A stretch of DNA of 52,495 nt from an uncultured Clostridia bacterium. GTDB taxonomy: Bacteria; Bacillota; Clostridia; Christensenellales; UBA1242. Below are positions 44,332 through 52,495 of this stretch, piece after piece. The notes beneath the pieces are model-generated. The model was given only the letters and a program-made list of their open reading frames with translations, ran no database searches and was not told where the DNA came from. How positions within the stretch are numbered: position 1 is the first letter of the stretch; every line of letters starts with the position of its first letter. A program made the position numbers and the translations under genes. The DNA is taken from the NCBI GenBank assembly GCA_945921465.1, contig CAMEKS010000005.1:1-52495 (forward strand). The letters are read 5' to 3'.

Positions 44332-45218
44332 TCTAAATTTTCATTATAAATACCCAACATTTCGCCTGGTTTAGAATTAGCACCAAGCAAAATGTATCTA
44401 TCAAACAATTTGTTTTCTAGTATTTTACTTAGTTGTGGTTTGCATCTTATATCATTGATATTGCTGGCATGTACAGTCGCTATTACACTAACACCACTTG
44501 TAATTGCATTTGCTATGTAATCAATATCTCCACTGCCAATTTCATCAGTAATTATTACATCTGGTCTAAGTGACCTAATTCCATTATCAAAAGCATACTT
44601 CTTGTTGCAATTAGTTAGAATATCGCAGGTAGGTATATTACTTATCCTATCATTAACACCAGTGATCTCACACCTTTCATCTACTATTAACAAATTAATA
44701 TATTTATTGTGTTTTAACATTTGTTTTGCTAAATCTCTGATATATGTTGTTTTGCCTGCACCGGCAGGTGAGAGTACTAATGTATTATATATTTTATTAT
44801 TTGATGCTATGTATTGATATGTGCTAAGACTACAGTTATTAACGCTATGCGGAACACGAATATTAAGCGAATTAATGTTTTTGATAGTAACTAACTTATC
44901 ACCATTGTATACAAAATCACCAGCGACGCCAATTCTTACTCCCCCTTTGTATGCAATATATCCATTAATAATTTGATCATTTATTGTATACAAACAATTA
45001 TTGCTGGCTACCTCAATTACCCTATCTATAGTAGATTGTCTACAAATAATTGCGCTACCGACATTCTCTGTAATTCCATAATTCGCTAGATAGTGATATT
45101 GGCCACATACGCCAATAATTATTGGACTATTTAATCTTAACCTTAATTCGGTAATAGAGTTATAGTCTATATTATTGATTGCATTTTTTATTTCTGAATT
45201 TAACAAATCTAACAACAT
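44316..45218 (-). CDS. spoIIIAA: Stage III sporulation ATPase SpoIIIAA
   Basis: 300 residues. Walker A SPAGAGKTTY at 150-159, Walker B LLIVDERCEITG and VIITDEIGSGDIDYIANAI, Arg-rich RSLRPDV; type II/IV secretion-like ATPase powering the mother-cell-to-forespore channel. AGGAGG lies 7 bases before the ATG... read as GGAGG at 45225. First gene of the sigma-E operon; I could not make out a convincing sigma-E promoter. Confidence 0.96.
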   Translation of the reverse strand: MLLDLLNSEIKNAINNIDYNSITELRLRLNSPIIIGVCGQYHYLANYGITENVGSAIICRQSTIDRVIEVASNNCLYTINDQIINGYIAYKGGVRIGVAGDFVYNGDKLVTIKNINSLNIRVPHSVNNCSLSTYQYIASNNKIYNTLVLSPAGAGKTTYIRDLAKQMLKHNKYINLLIVDERCEITGVNDRISNIPTCDILTNCNKKYAFDNGIRSLRPDVIITDEIGSGDIDYIANAITSGVSVIATVHASNINDIRCKPQLSKILENKLFDRYILLGANSKPGEMLGIYNENLECIGI

Positions 45219-45655
45219 AGTATACCTCCACTACACTAATAATAATTTCAATTAACTTATTATATCTATTACAACACTTTAACAACTTGTATTCTTAATA
45301 ATCTATTACTCTATATTTTATTGCTCTCAATAAACATTAATGCTGTAATGTTCTACAATTATTTAGTCTTATGTCAATTTGTTACAAAATAAGACCAATA
45401 TTTTTTATACCTATACATTTTTATAAAAAAAACTCATTCTAACGAATGAGTAAATTATTATAAAATATTTATATGCAAATTGTAGAATATTGATAGTATT
45501 AAATTGAATGTATTGTAATGTTGCATTAATACCACTACTTAGTTTGATTTTTCAATGTTTCTCAAATAATTTAAGATTTGACATGTAAGAGATGTATACG
45601 GATATATAATAGAAATATTTCATATTTACACTAGCAAATAACAACTTGGTATATT
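45219..45655. other. Intergenic region before spoIIIA
   Basis: 437 AT-rich bases holding the terminator of the infB operon (45424-45451) and, presumably, the spoIIIA promoter. Nothing else recognised. Confidence 0.4.
45424..45451 (-). terminator. Terminator of the nusA-infB-truB-nfo operon
   Basis: ACTCATTC - TAAC - GAATGAGT (45432-45451), followed on the minus strand by TTTTTTTTAT. About 205 bases after the last gene. Confidence 0.88.
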
Positions 45656-46516
45656 TTATATTCTATTCAGGCATTCTAGATAAATATTCTTCATCTTCAA
45701 AGCATCTACTGCCATTATTCCTCGACTCTCACAAATAATCGTTGGGTTAATTCCTAATTCTATAATTGCCTCGGCTAATGGTTGAAATTCTGGACCAAAT
45801 ACATTGTCAACAAGGGTTAAGTGTTTTATTTCACCTTTGGCACCATACTCTATTTTACTAAAATGTATGTGACAACTATTAATTTTGTCAAAACCAAGTT
45901 CTTTTATTGCTAAATTGAATATATCCATATAATCTTGTTTGGTCTTTAAGCAACCTTGTCCCAAAGCATTTATATGGCCAAAATCAAATGTAGGGATAAA
46001 TTGATCAGATAGTTTACAAAACTCTATTATTTCTCTATAAGTACCTATTTGTGCTTGCTTACCCATAGTCTCAAGGCAAACTCTAATGTCCGAATACTCT
46101 GGATGCTCGTGCAATACTGTGGCTAATTGTTTAAGCCTATCAGTTGTTAATTTTATAGCCTCTTCTCGACTCATCTTCCCACACGAAGCTGGATGAACTA
46201 CTAACTTGGTCCCACCGAGCAAGCGTAATTTGTAAATAGAATTAATTACATACATTATGCTTTTTTCAGCCTGTTCTTCGGTTGGGGTAGCAAAATTAAT
46301 GAAATAAGGAGCATGTACGGATATTTCTATGCCATACTTTTTCATTTCTTCACCTATTGCTATTGCAGTAGAATCACTTAGGGTAATACCCTTACCAAAA
46401 GAATATTCGAACAAATCTAATCCTAATTCCTTTAGCCATTTTGCAGCTTCTATTGTTTGTTTATGCCCACTCGCATAGAAGCTTTCACAATTGCCTGCTG
46501 GTCCAAATTTTACCAT
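45656..46516 (-). CDS. nfo: Endonuclease IV-like AP endonuclease (TIM barrel)
   Basis: 286 residues. Begins VKFGPAGNCESF, then HAPYFINFATPTEEQAEKS, LVVHPASCGKMSREEA, VCLETMGKQAQIGT, PTFDFGHINALGQG, SCHIHFSKIEYGAKGEIKH (zinc His/Asp/Glu positions of the AP endonuclease 2 fold) and ICESRG. Repairs abasic sites in DNA; the divergent start leaves other xylose-isomerase-like roles open. The start is the ATG at 46516. Its ribosome binding site GGAG overlaps the truB stop (ATGGAGTGA), so it is coupled. Confidence 0.82.
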   Translation of the reverse strand: MVKFGPAGNCESFYASGHKQTIEAAKWLKELGLDLFEYSFGKGITLSDSTAIAIGEEMKKYGIEISVHAPYFINFATPTEEQAEKSIMYVINSIYKLRLLGGTKLVVHPASCGKMSREEAIKLTTDRLKQLATVLHEHPEYSDIRVCLETMGKQAQIGTYREIIEFCKLSDQFIPTFDFGHINALGQGCLKTKQDYMDIFNLAIKELGFDKINSCHIHFSKIEYGAKGEIKHLTLVDNVFGPEFQPLAEAIIELGINPTIICESRGIMAVDALKMKNIYLECLNRI

Positions 46517-46521
46517 TATTA

Positions 46522-47379
46522 TCACTCCATTAAATAGGTTTTTATCTTACACACATTATCCTTATTGGCCGCAACGCCCAACAATGTGCCATTGTATGTA
46601 ACAAATGCAGTATCGTATTTGATAGCACTTATTGAAATGCCCGATTTTAGTTTGTTGTACTGTTCCGAAGTAAGTTCAACTCTAGGAATTAAAGGAAATA
46701 CATCTAGTATATTATATAAATAATCATCTATTCTTGTATTATCGGCTAATAAATCTTCCAATTTGACCGCTTTGTTTATATCAAAGACTCCAGATTGAAC
46801 ACGCTCTAAGGATGTCATAGTAGCATATGTCCCCAATGCGGTGGCCATATCCCTAGCAATACTACGAATATATGTACCACTAGAGCATTCTATTTCTATC
46901 TCAAACGATGAATTGTCTATTTGCTTAATTACATCACAACGTTTTATCTCAATAACCTTGGGACTCAATTCTACATTTTCCCCAGCTCTCGCTAATTTAT
47001 ATGCTCGTACTCCATTAACCAGCTTAGCACTAAATTGAGGCGGAACTTGTGATATTTGACCAACCATAGTAGCAGCAATCTCTTTTACTTTAACCATACT
47101 AGGAATATTGTCTGATTGCAAAATAATTACACCATCACTATCTAGAGTATCGGTTTGATATCCAAATGTAAATGTTGCCTTATATATCTTGTATTTATCT
47201 AAGAAATAGTCGAACATTCGAGTTGCCTTGCCTATTGCTATAGGCAGTACGCCACAAGCCATAGGGTCAAGAGTACCCATATGTCCGACTTTGTCTAGAT
47301 GATACCTCTTTTTTAATGCCGCAACCACCCTAGAAGAAGTCATACCTGACGGCTTATAAACATTAAGGAATCCTATCAT
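46522..47379 (-). CDS. truB: tRNA pseudouridine(55) synthase TruB
   Basis: 285 residues. FLNVYKPSGMTSSRVV, VGHMGTLDPMACGVLPI with catalytic Asp38, YKATFTFGYQTDTLDSDG, QVPPQFSAKLVNGVRAYKLAR and a C-terminal PUA-like tail. Makes pseudouridine 55 in the T-loop of tRNAs. Overlaps nrnA by 4 bases. Confidence 0.98.
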   Translation of the reverse strand: MIGFLNVYKPSGMTSSRVVAALKKRYHLDKVGHMGTLDPMACGVLPIAIGKATRMFDYFLDKYKIYKATFTFGYQTDTLDSDGVIILQSDNIPSMVKVKEIAATMVGQISQVPPQFSAKLVNGVRAYKLARAGENVELSPKVIEIKRCDVIKQIDNSSFEIEIECSSGTYIRSIARDMATALGTYATMTSLERVQSGVFDINKAVKLEDLLADNTRIDDYLYNILDVFPLIPRVELTSEQYNKLKSGISISAIKYDTAFVTYNGTLLGVAANKDNVCKIKTYLME

Positions 47380-48329
47380 AAAAATTTTCTTGTAGCCCTA
47401 ATTAATTTATTTATTACACTATTGCAAGTGCCAAAAATATTACATCCCGCAGCATTTGCGTGACCACCACCACCAAACATACCTGTTAGTTTAGAACAGT
47501 CAACATTGCCTTTGCCACGAACTGATACAGCATACAAATTAGGCTTAATCTCGCTAATCAATATACCAACTTCGACTTTTTCTATGTTAACACAATAATC
47601 TACCAAGCCAAAACTTTCATTGTTTGACACATTGCATTCTTTGAAATTAGTGGATTTTAGAAACATTATAGCCAACTTTCCATCTAGATACAATTTCAAA
47701 TTCTTTAGTGCAGTCTGCATCAACATTACTTGGCCATAAGATCTTCGTTTGAACAAGAAATAATTGGCTTTGTTAAGGTCAAACTTGTATCTAAGCAATT
47801 GCCCTACCACCTTATGAGCATCGCTTGTAGTGTTGCTATGCTGAAAACAACCTGTATCTGACGCTATAGCGGCATACAATGCCATAGCAATCTCCCTATC
47901 CGGCTTTACCTTTATAGCCTTAAAAATATTATACAATATTTCACCAGTACTACTGCAATTAACCACACAATTAACCATACCAAAATTATCATTAGTAATG
48001 TGATGGTCAATGTTAATTCTATTTTCAATTTGGTTATACATCACGCCATATTTGCCTAATCTGCCTAAATCAGCACAATCTAGTGCAATAGCAGTATCGT
48101 ATTCCCGTAGTATTGGATTATTAAATTTATTAACATTCTTAATAAAATTGTAATTGATAGATATATCGTCTGCATCACAATACATATCCGCCGCCTTGCC
48201 CATCTTCTCTAAATACATCTTCAAGGCACATGACGAGCCTAAAGAGTCGGCATCAGGACGGATGTGGCAGAATATAGCAACATTCTTAGCATTATGCAAT
48301 GCATCAAAGATTTTACTATTAATTTTCAT
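47376..48329 (-). CDS. nrnA: DHH-family phosphoesterase NrnA (oligoribonuclease/pAp phosphatase)
   Basis: 317 residues. FCHIRPDADSLGS at 20-32, ALDCADLGRLGKY, INIDHHITNDNFG with the DHH triad at 98-100, SDTGCFQHSNT, and C-terminal DHHA1 with MFGGGGHANAAGC. Degrades nano-RNA and removes pAp. In the same rbfA-nrnA-truB order as Bacillus/Clostridia; overlaps rbfA by 11 bases. Confidence 0.97.
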   Translation of the reverse strand: MKINSKIFDALHNAKNVAIFCHIRPDADSLGSSCALKMYLEKMGKAADMYCDADDISINYNFIKNVNKFNNPILREYDTAIALDCADLGRLGKYGVMYNQIENRINIDHHITNDNFGMVNCVVNCSSTGEILYNIFKAIKVKPDREIAMALYAAIASDTGCFQHSNTTSDAHKVVGQLLRYKFDLNKANYFLFKRRSYGQVMLMQTALKNLKLYLDGKLAIMFLKSTNFKECNVSNNESFGLVDYCVNIEKVEVGILISEIKPNLYAVSVRGKGNVDCSKLTGMFGGGGHANAAGCNIFGTCNSVINKLIRATRKFL

Positions 48330-48684
48330 CTAAGTTATCCTTCTTTAGTTCTCCTATCTTATCTAGCACTGCATCGATTCTTGCACCATATTCTATAGAA
48401 TTGTCTAAATAAAAATCTAAGTATGGTACTTTACGAATATTTAGTTGTGCTGCTAAATTTTTCCTAATATAGTTGGCAGAATGTTTGATTTGATTAAGTA
48501 CTTCGTCCTGTTTATCTTTGTTAAATACACTTAGATAAACCTTGCATATCTCTAAATCCTCGGTTGTACGACAATCCGTAACGCTAATTATCTCATCTTT
48601 TAATAAAGGATTGTTTAACCCTTTGATAACACCGCCCAAGATTTTCTGAATTTCCGAATTAATCTTTAATATCCTACTACCCAT
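48319..48684 (-). CDS. rbfA: Ribosome-binding factor A
   Basis: 121 residues, KH-type. RILKINSEIQKILGGVIKGL, ISVTDCRTTEDLEICKVYLSVF and LNIRKVPYLDFYLDNSIEYG are the RbfA signature. Matures 30S subunits in the cold. GGAGGA is 6 bases before the ATG. A 313-base gap parts it from infB. Confidence 0.96.
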   Translation of the reverse strand: MGSRILKINSEIQKILGGVIKGLNNPLLKDEIISVTDCRTTEDLEICKVYLSVFNKDKQDEVLNQIKHSANYIRKNLAAQLNIRKVPYLDFYLDNSIEYGARIDAVLDKIGELKKDNLDEN

Positions 48685-48709
48685 TTTGTCCTCCTATATT
48701 TCTATTATC

Positions 48710-48832
48710 TTATTTGCTTATTACAGCAAAATCTAATCTAAATGATATAGAGCCGCTTATGTTTTTCGCTAGCGACTCCGTCTACTGTCGCAACCTTCCG
48801 CTAATTCTTATGTCGTCTGATTGAATTGACAT
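48710..48832 (-). pseudogene. Possible small gene with an internal stop
   Basis: 41-codon frame starting at ATG 48832, with TAG at codon 17 and TAA at 48710-48712. No ribosome binding site. It may be a decayed repeat-borne ORF; the first codons coincide with the dispersed repeat. Confidence 0.15.
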
Positions 48833-48837
48833 CAGTT
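48817..48837 (-). repeat. Dispersed 21-base repeat, copy B
   Basis: Minus-strand copy matching 20 of 21 bases with 23643-23663. Confidence 0.7.
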
Positions 48838-48997
48838 ATATACAAACAACCCATTCGGGTAAATTTGTCTCTAACTTCCAACAATATTGTATGTCGTAGC
48901 AAATATATTAAATATCAAATTGATACACCTAGCATATTATCTTGAATTCAGTCTACAATTCTCAAATTATTATAATTTGCTTATACAAGGACTAATA

Positions 48998-51511
48998 TTA
49001 GGCTTTTCGCTCTACTTCTTTCATCTCGTAAATTTCTAATATATCGCCTACTTTGATGTCGTTATAATTCTTTAATTTAATACCACACTCATAGCCTTGC
49101 TTCATTGTCTTAACTTCGTTTTTACCCTGTTGCAATGTATCAATTTCTGTGTCGAATACTATTACATTAGATCTAAGCAACCTAACCTTTGACTTATTAT
49201 TTACTACGCCATCTGTAATATAACAACCCGCAATTGTTCCAACAGACGAAATCTTAAATGTCTGCCTTATCTCAGCGTGACCAATTACTTTTTCCTCGTA
49301 CTTAACCGTTAACATTCCGTTAATAGCAGCCGTTACATCATCTACTGCATCATAAATTATACGATACAATTTAATCTCTATGCCTTCACGTTCTGCCATC
49401 TGGTTTGCTTTAGCCTCTGGCCTAACATTAAATCCTATAATAATAGCTTTACTAGCCTGAGCAAGCAATACATCACTCTCATTAATTCCACCTACAGCAG
49501 AGTGAATAACCTCTACTCTAACTTCTTCATTCTGAATCTTCTCTAGAGTTTGTTTCAATGCCTCGGCACTGCCTTTAACATCTGCTTTGATAAGAATATT
49601 AAGTACTTTCATCTCGTTATCAGCTGACTTCTGCAAGAAATCTTCTAGAGTAATGCCAGAACTTTGTCTTGCTTTGGCTAATTGCAACTTTGCACTACGC
49701 TCTTCTATAATACTCTTTGCCATTTTTTCATCAACTACGTGAACCATATCTCCAGCCTCTGGAACGATATTAAATCCCAAAACTGATACAGCCATACTAG
49801 GTGTAGCCTTTGCCACATTCTTGCCAGTGTAATCCACCATAGCTCTAATTCTGCCACTAGCAATACCAGATACGACAAAATCACCAATATGTAGCGTACC
49901 ATTCTTAATAATTATAGTTGCAACAATTCCACGGCCCTTATCTATCTTACTCTCCAAGATATGACCGCTAGCAGGAACAGTTTCGTCTGCCCTTAAATCT
50001 GCCATCTCGGATACCAGTAGTATCATTTCTAATAGTTTATCTATGTTCTGATTAAATTTTGCAGAAATAGGCACACAAATTGTATCCCCACCCCACTCTT
50101 CTGGCAAAATATCATATTCAGTTAACTGTTGTTTGATTCGTTCTACATTAGCCTCTGGCTTGTCTATCTTGTTGATAGCCACAATCATAGGCACCTTGGC
50201 TGCCTTGATGTGATTGATAGCCTCTACTGTCTGAGGCATAATACCGTCGTCTGCCGCAACAACCAATACTGCTATATCAGTAATCATAGCACCACGGGCA
50301 CGCATAGATGTAAATGCTTCGTGTCCTGGGGTATCAATAAATGTAATCTTCTGCCCCTTAACCTCAACCGAGTATGCACCAATATGCTGAGTAATTCCAC
50401 CGGCTTCACTAGCTATTACGTTGGTCTGCTTGATAGTATCTAGCAACATAGTTTTACCATGGTCTACGTGTCCCATTACTGTTACAATAGGAGGTCTACG
50501 AGTTGCTGTAGCATTTTGGGTGCTGAACATTTCTTCTAGTTTTTCTTCCGAAGTCTTCTCTATATTCTTCTCTAATTTAACTCCAAACTCATTGGCAACT
50601 AGTTCGGCTGTATCAAAATCTACTACCGAGTTAATATTAGGCATCATACCCAACATCATAAACTTCTTAATCAATTCAGGAACTGGTTTACCAATCTTTT
50701 CAGACAAAAGTTTTACAGTAAGATTTTCTGTAGTAATTATTGCTTTGTCAATTACTATTTTTTCTGGCACAACGACTTCTTTTTGTTTCTTGTTCTTTTG
50801 TTTCATTCTGCCTATTACTCTTACTTCGTCATCACCATTATCGTAATCATCGATGTCTACATAGCCCATTTTTATCTTAGCTTTCTTAGATAATTCCTTT
50901 CGTTCGGTGTCAACTTGCTTAGTCTTATTTTTGTTACCAAATTGCCTTTCAGGCTTAGCAATAATTATATTGTCGCTCATTTCTAACTTAGACATCGACC
51001 ATGAACTTGACTTCTTAGAAGATCCTGTATCATCCTTTCGAACTGGCTTGTCGCCAAATGGTTTCTTGACAAATCCGCCATCAGATTTTGGAGCAAATTT
51101 ACCATCACGATTATCCCTATTTATACCCGATGGGCGTTGCTCACCATTACGATTGCCACCAAATTGTTTATCGCTATTGGATCTATCAAAAGTCTTTCGT
51201 TCTGAGTTTTGTCTATCTCTAGGTTGCTTATCTATCTTTTTGCCAGCATTTGGTGCCATAGCCTCTTCAAAATTAATATCTGGCTCGGCTGGCGTAACGG
51301 CCTTAACAGGAGCAGCAGCTTTGGCTTCTGATTTAGAAAGCGCTACTTCTCTATCCTTTAATGATTTGCAAAAAGTCTCTATTGCTTTTTTGGATCTACC
51401 CAAAGATATAGCAAAAGACTGTATATCGCCACCCTTTGCCAATATACTCTGCAATGTTCTCAAATTGTCAAACTGAACTTGTTTGTTCTCTTGTTGATGC
51501 TGATTACTCAA
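48998..51511 (-). CDS. infB: Translation initiation factor IF-2
   Basis: 837 residues. Low-complexity, charged N-terminal linker (about 60-200, rich in Asn, Arg, Lys, Gly, [17 protein letters not shown]), IF2-N domain near 255-310, G domain with GHVDHGKT at 347-354, DTPGHEAF and NKID, then IF-2 domains II-IV. Brings fMet-tRNA to the 30S subunit. Overlaps the ylxQ stop by 4 bases. Confidence 0.99.
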   Translation of the reverse strand: MSNQHQQENKQVQFDNLRTLQSILAKGGDIQSFAISLGRSKKAIETFCKSLKDREVALSKSEAKAAAPVKAVTPAEPDINFEEAMAPNAGKKIDKQPRDRQNSERKTFDRSNSDKQFGGNRNGEQRPSGINRDNRDGKFAPKSDGGFVKKPFGDKPVRKDDTGSSKKSSSWSMSKLEMSDNIIIAKPERQFGNKNKTKQVDTERKELSKKAKIKMGYVDIDDYDNGDDEVRVIGRMKQKNKKQKEVVVPEKIVIDKAIITTENLTVKLLSEKIGKPVPELIKKFMMLGMMPNINSVVDFDTAELVANEFGVKLEKNIEKTSEEKLEEMFSTQNATATRRPPIVTVMGHVDHGKTMLLDTIKQTNVIASEAGGITQHIGAYSVEVKGQKITFIDTPGHEAFTSMRARGAMITDIAVLVVAADDGIMPQTVEAINHIKAAKVPMIVAINKIDKPEANVERIKQQLTEYDILPEEWGGDTICVPISAKFNQNIDKLLEMILLVSEMADLRADETVPASGHILESKIDKGRGIVATIIIKNGTLHIGDFVVSGIASGRIRAMVDYTGKNVAKATPSMAVSVLGFNIVPEAGDMVHVVDEKMAKSIIEERSAKLQLAKARQSSGITLEDFLQKSADNEMKVLNILIKADVKGSAEALKQTLEKIQNEEVRVEVIHSAVGGINESDVLLAQASKAIIIGFNVRPEAKANQMAEREGIEIKLYRIIYDAVDDVTAAINGMLTVKYEEKVIGHAEIRQTFKISSVGTIAGCYITDGVVNNKSKVRLLRSNVIVFDTEIDTLQQGKNEVKTMKQGYECGIKLKNYNDIKVGDILEIYEMKEVERKA

Positions 51512-51810
51512 TTTTGTACCTCTTTTTTATATAATTGTCTAATTGCATTCGCCAAATCATTGGATGCAATACCTATCGCTTTGCAATTAGTAGTCCCTAA
51601 TACTTCGTCTAGATTATTAATAGTCAACATATCACAGTCTGGCTTGGCTTCTATAATTTTGGAAACCTTTTTCTTACTATTGTCGGCTAGCTTAGAATCT
51701 ATTATTATCATAAATATTTTGCCAGACTTGACTATACAATTATCTACTCCGAATATTAAGTTGCCGCTTTTTCTAGCAAAGCCTAAATAGGCGATTAATT
51801 TATCCTTCAT
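51508..51810 (-). CDS. ylxQ: L7Ae-family RNA-binding protein YlxQ
   Basis: 100 residues; LIAYLGFARKSGNLIFGVDN then IIDSKLADNSKKKVSKII and TINNLDEVLGTTNCKAIGI are L7Ae/L30e family marks. Binds kink-turn RNA; standard member of the nusA-ylxR-ylxQ-infB operon. It overlaps ylxR by 11 bases. Confidence 0.93.
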   Translation of the reverse strand: MKDKLIAYLGFARKSGNLIFGVDNCIVKSGKIFMIIIDSKLADNSKKKVSKIIEAKPDCDMLTINNLDEVLGTTNCKAIGIASNDLANAIRQLYKKEVQN

Positions 51811-52063
51811 TCAATTCTACCTTTTTCAAATCATCATAGATTGTTGCTGGCAAATTGCATTTGAACGCTTTGTTTAACAACTTGCTACGACAACATCTAT
51901 CTATACATTCCTCAGTCTTGCATACATAGGCACCTCGCCCCTCGGCACGCGGCTGATTAATCTGATATGCCTCATTGTCTCGGGATACAACAACCCTAAT
52001 TAATTGTTTTTTGTCACGCATTTGCCTACAAGCAATACACATCCTTAACACTTCTTTTTTCAA
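51800..52063 (-). CDS. ylxR: YlxR (RnpM) family protein
   Basis: 87 residues. MCIACRQMRDKKQLIRVV, GRGAYVCKTEECID and LNKAFK are the DUF448 marks. YlxR of Bacillus (RnpM) binds RNase P RNA and modulates its activity. Start is TTG at 52063 with AAGGTGG 7 bases upstream; the GTG and ATG a few codons inside lack better sites. Confidence 0.93.
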   Translation of the reverse strand: MKKEVLRMCIACRQMRDKKQLIRVVVSRDNEAYQINQPRAEGRGAYVCKTEECIDRCCRSKLLNKAFKCNLPATIYDDLKKVELNEG

Positions 52064-52081
52064 TGCCTAACCACCTTCGAT

Positions 52082-52495
52082 TTATTCTAGATCTTCAAAA
52101 GCATTATCCTCAAACAAATCACTTGTCTCTGATGTAATAGTCTCACTGTCGGTTTCTACTTCATCTTCATCAAAATTAAGCGAAGGTACTGCGGATTTTG
52201 CCTTTACATCTATCTTCCAGCCTGTTAACCTTGCCGCAAGTCTAACATTCTGACCACTCTTGCCTATAGCCAAAGATAACTTGTCATCAGGAACAATAAC
52301 CAAAGATGTCTTGTCATTATAATTTAACTCTATATGCAATATTGTAGCAGGACTAAGTGCTCCAGCAATAAACTCTGCAGGATTTTCGCTATAAGGGACT
52401 ATGTCCACTTTCTCGCCACGCAACTCATCAATAATTGCAGCCACACGCAAGCCCTTGTTGCCCACGCACGCTCCTACTGGATCTACATTAGGATT
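52082..52495 (-). CDS. nusA: Transcription factor NusA (C-terminal part)
   Basis: 137 residues seen, 5' end beyond the window. Reads VDPVGACVGNKGLRVAAII (KH1 GxxG loop) then LSLAIGKSGQNVRLAARLTG (KH2) and an acidic tail (FDEDEVETDSETITSETSD). Elongation, pausing and antitermination factor. The acidic C-terminus without added repeats is the Gram-positive form. It heads the operon as far as visible. Confidence 0.97.
   Translation of the reverse strand, partial: NPNVDPVGACVGNKGLRVAAIIDELRGEKVDIVPYSENPAEFIAGALSPATILHIELNYNDKTSLVIVPDDKLSLAIGKSGQNVRLAARLTGWKIDVKAKSAVPSLNFDEDEVETDSETITSETSDLFEDNAFEDLE

Larger units (their letters stand above)
48685..48997. other. Intergenic region between infB and rbfA
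   Basis: 313 bases, with a GC-richer patch 48740-48840 and the dispersed 21-base repeat copy B. A minus frame starting in that repeat (MSIQSDDIRISGRLRQ, TAG, then TESLAKNISGSISFRL and DFAVISK, TAA) is open except one stop, stopping 26 bases before rbfA. Confidence 0.4.

Overview
The window comes from an AT-rich, endospore-forming member of the Clostridia (Bacillota), probably an uncultured gut lineage. The evidence is a complete spoIIIAA-AH cluster, spoIVFA/spoIVFB, a GerW (YtfJ) homologue, a CIRCE-controlled hrcA-grpE-dnaK-dnaJ operon, ahrC/argR-recN synteny and the low-GC codon bias. I cannot place it to genus. Nearly all protein genes are on the minus strand. The exceptions are the tRNA cluster, smpB-ssrA, one lipoprotein gene and one membrane-protein gene.

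Region by region. 1-1.75 kb: 3'-truncated pyruvate phosphate dikinase (runs off the left edge). 2-6.7 kb: a cell-shape/division/sporulation block reading mreB-like, minD, minE, spoIVFA, spoIVFB, recO. It resembles the Bacillus mreBCD-minCD-spoIVFAB block but lacks minC and mreCD, and its MreB relative has lost the actin-fold nucleotide motifs. 7-8.7 kb: a small P-loop kinase, then six tRNA genes (Pro, Ile2 or Met, Asp, Phe, Thr, Tyr) behind one strong promoter. 9.4-11.9 kb: dCMP deaminase, acylglycerolphosphate acyltransferase, CMP kinase and an rRNA pseudouridine synthase. 12-14.2 kb: D,D-carboxypeptidase, gerW and a DUF2953 gene (ytfI). 14.2-19.1 kb: the heat-shock operon with a consensus promoter and CIRCE. 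19.9-22 kb: an iron-type alcohol dehydrogenase and a YhhN-family membrane protein.

22.1-23.8 kb: smpB and tmRNA on the plus strand. They are followed by an unusual structured repeat zone in which the 3' end of tmRNA and its terminator are duplicated, with inverted T-arm mimics and further palindromes. 24-24.7 kb: an orphan secreted lipoprotein. 25.2-30.3 kb: tsaE-tsaB-rimI-hydrolase-membrane Mur ligase-ddl, joined by overlapping ends. 30.4-37.4 kb: pyrimidine-nucleoside phosphorylase, an unknown membrane protein, recN, argR (with a strikingly complete set of ARG boxes over two promoters) and proS. 37.4-39.9 kb: xseB, xseA, nusB and an Asp23-family gene. 40.4-45.2 kb: spoIIIAA-AH, with SpoIIIAF reduced to its membrane segment. 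45.7-52.5 kb: the translation-factor operon nusA (partial)-ylxR-ylxQ-infB-rbfA-nrnA-truB, ending in an endonuclease IV-like gene.

Most of the window is conserved housekeeping and sporulation DNA. The least ordinary parts are the degenerate MreB beside MinD/MinE, the tmRNA-tail repeat zone, the argR control region, the mini SpoIIIAF and the membrane-embedded Mur ligase. All calls come from reading sequence and recalled family motifs; no database search was run.
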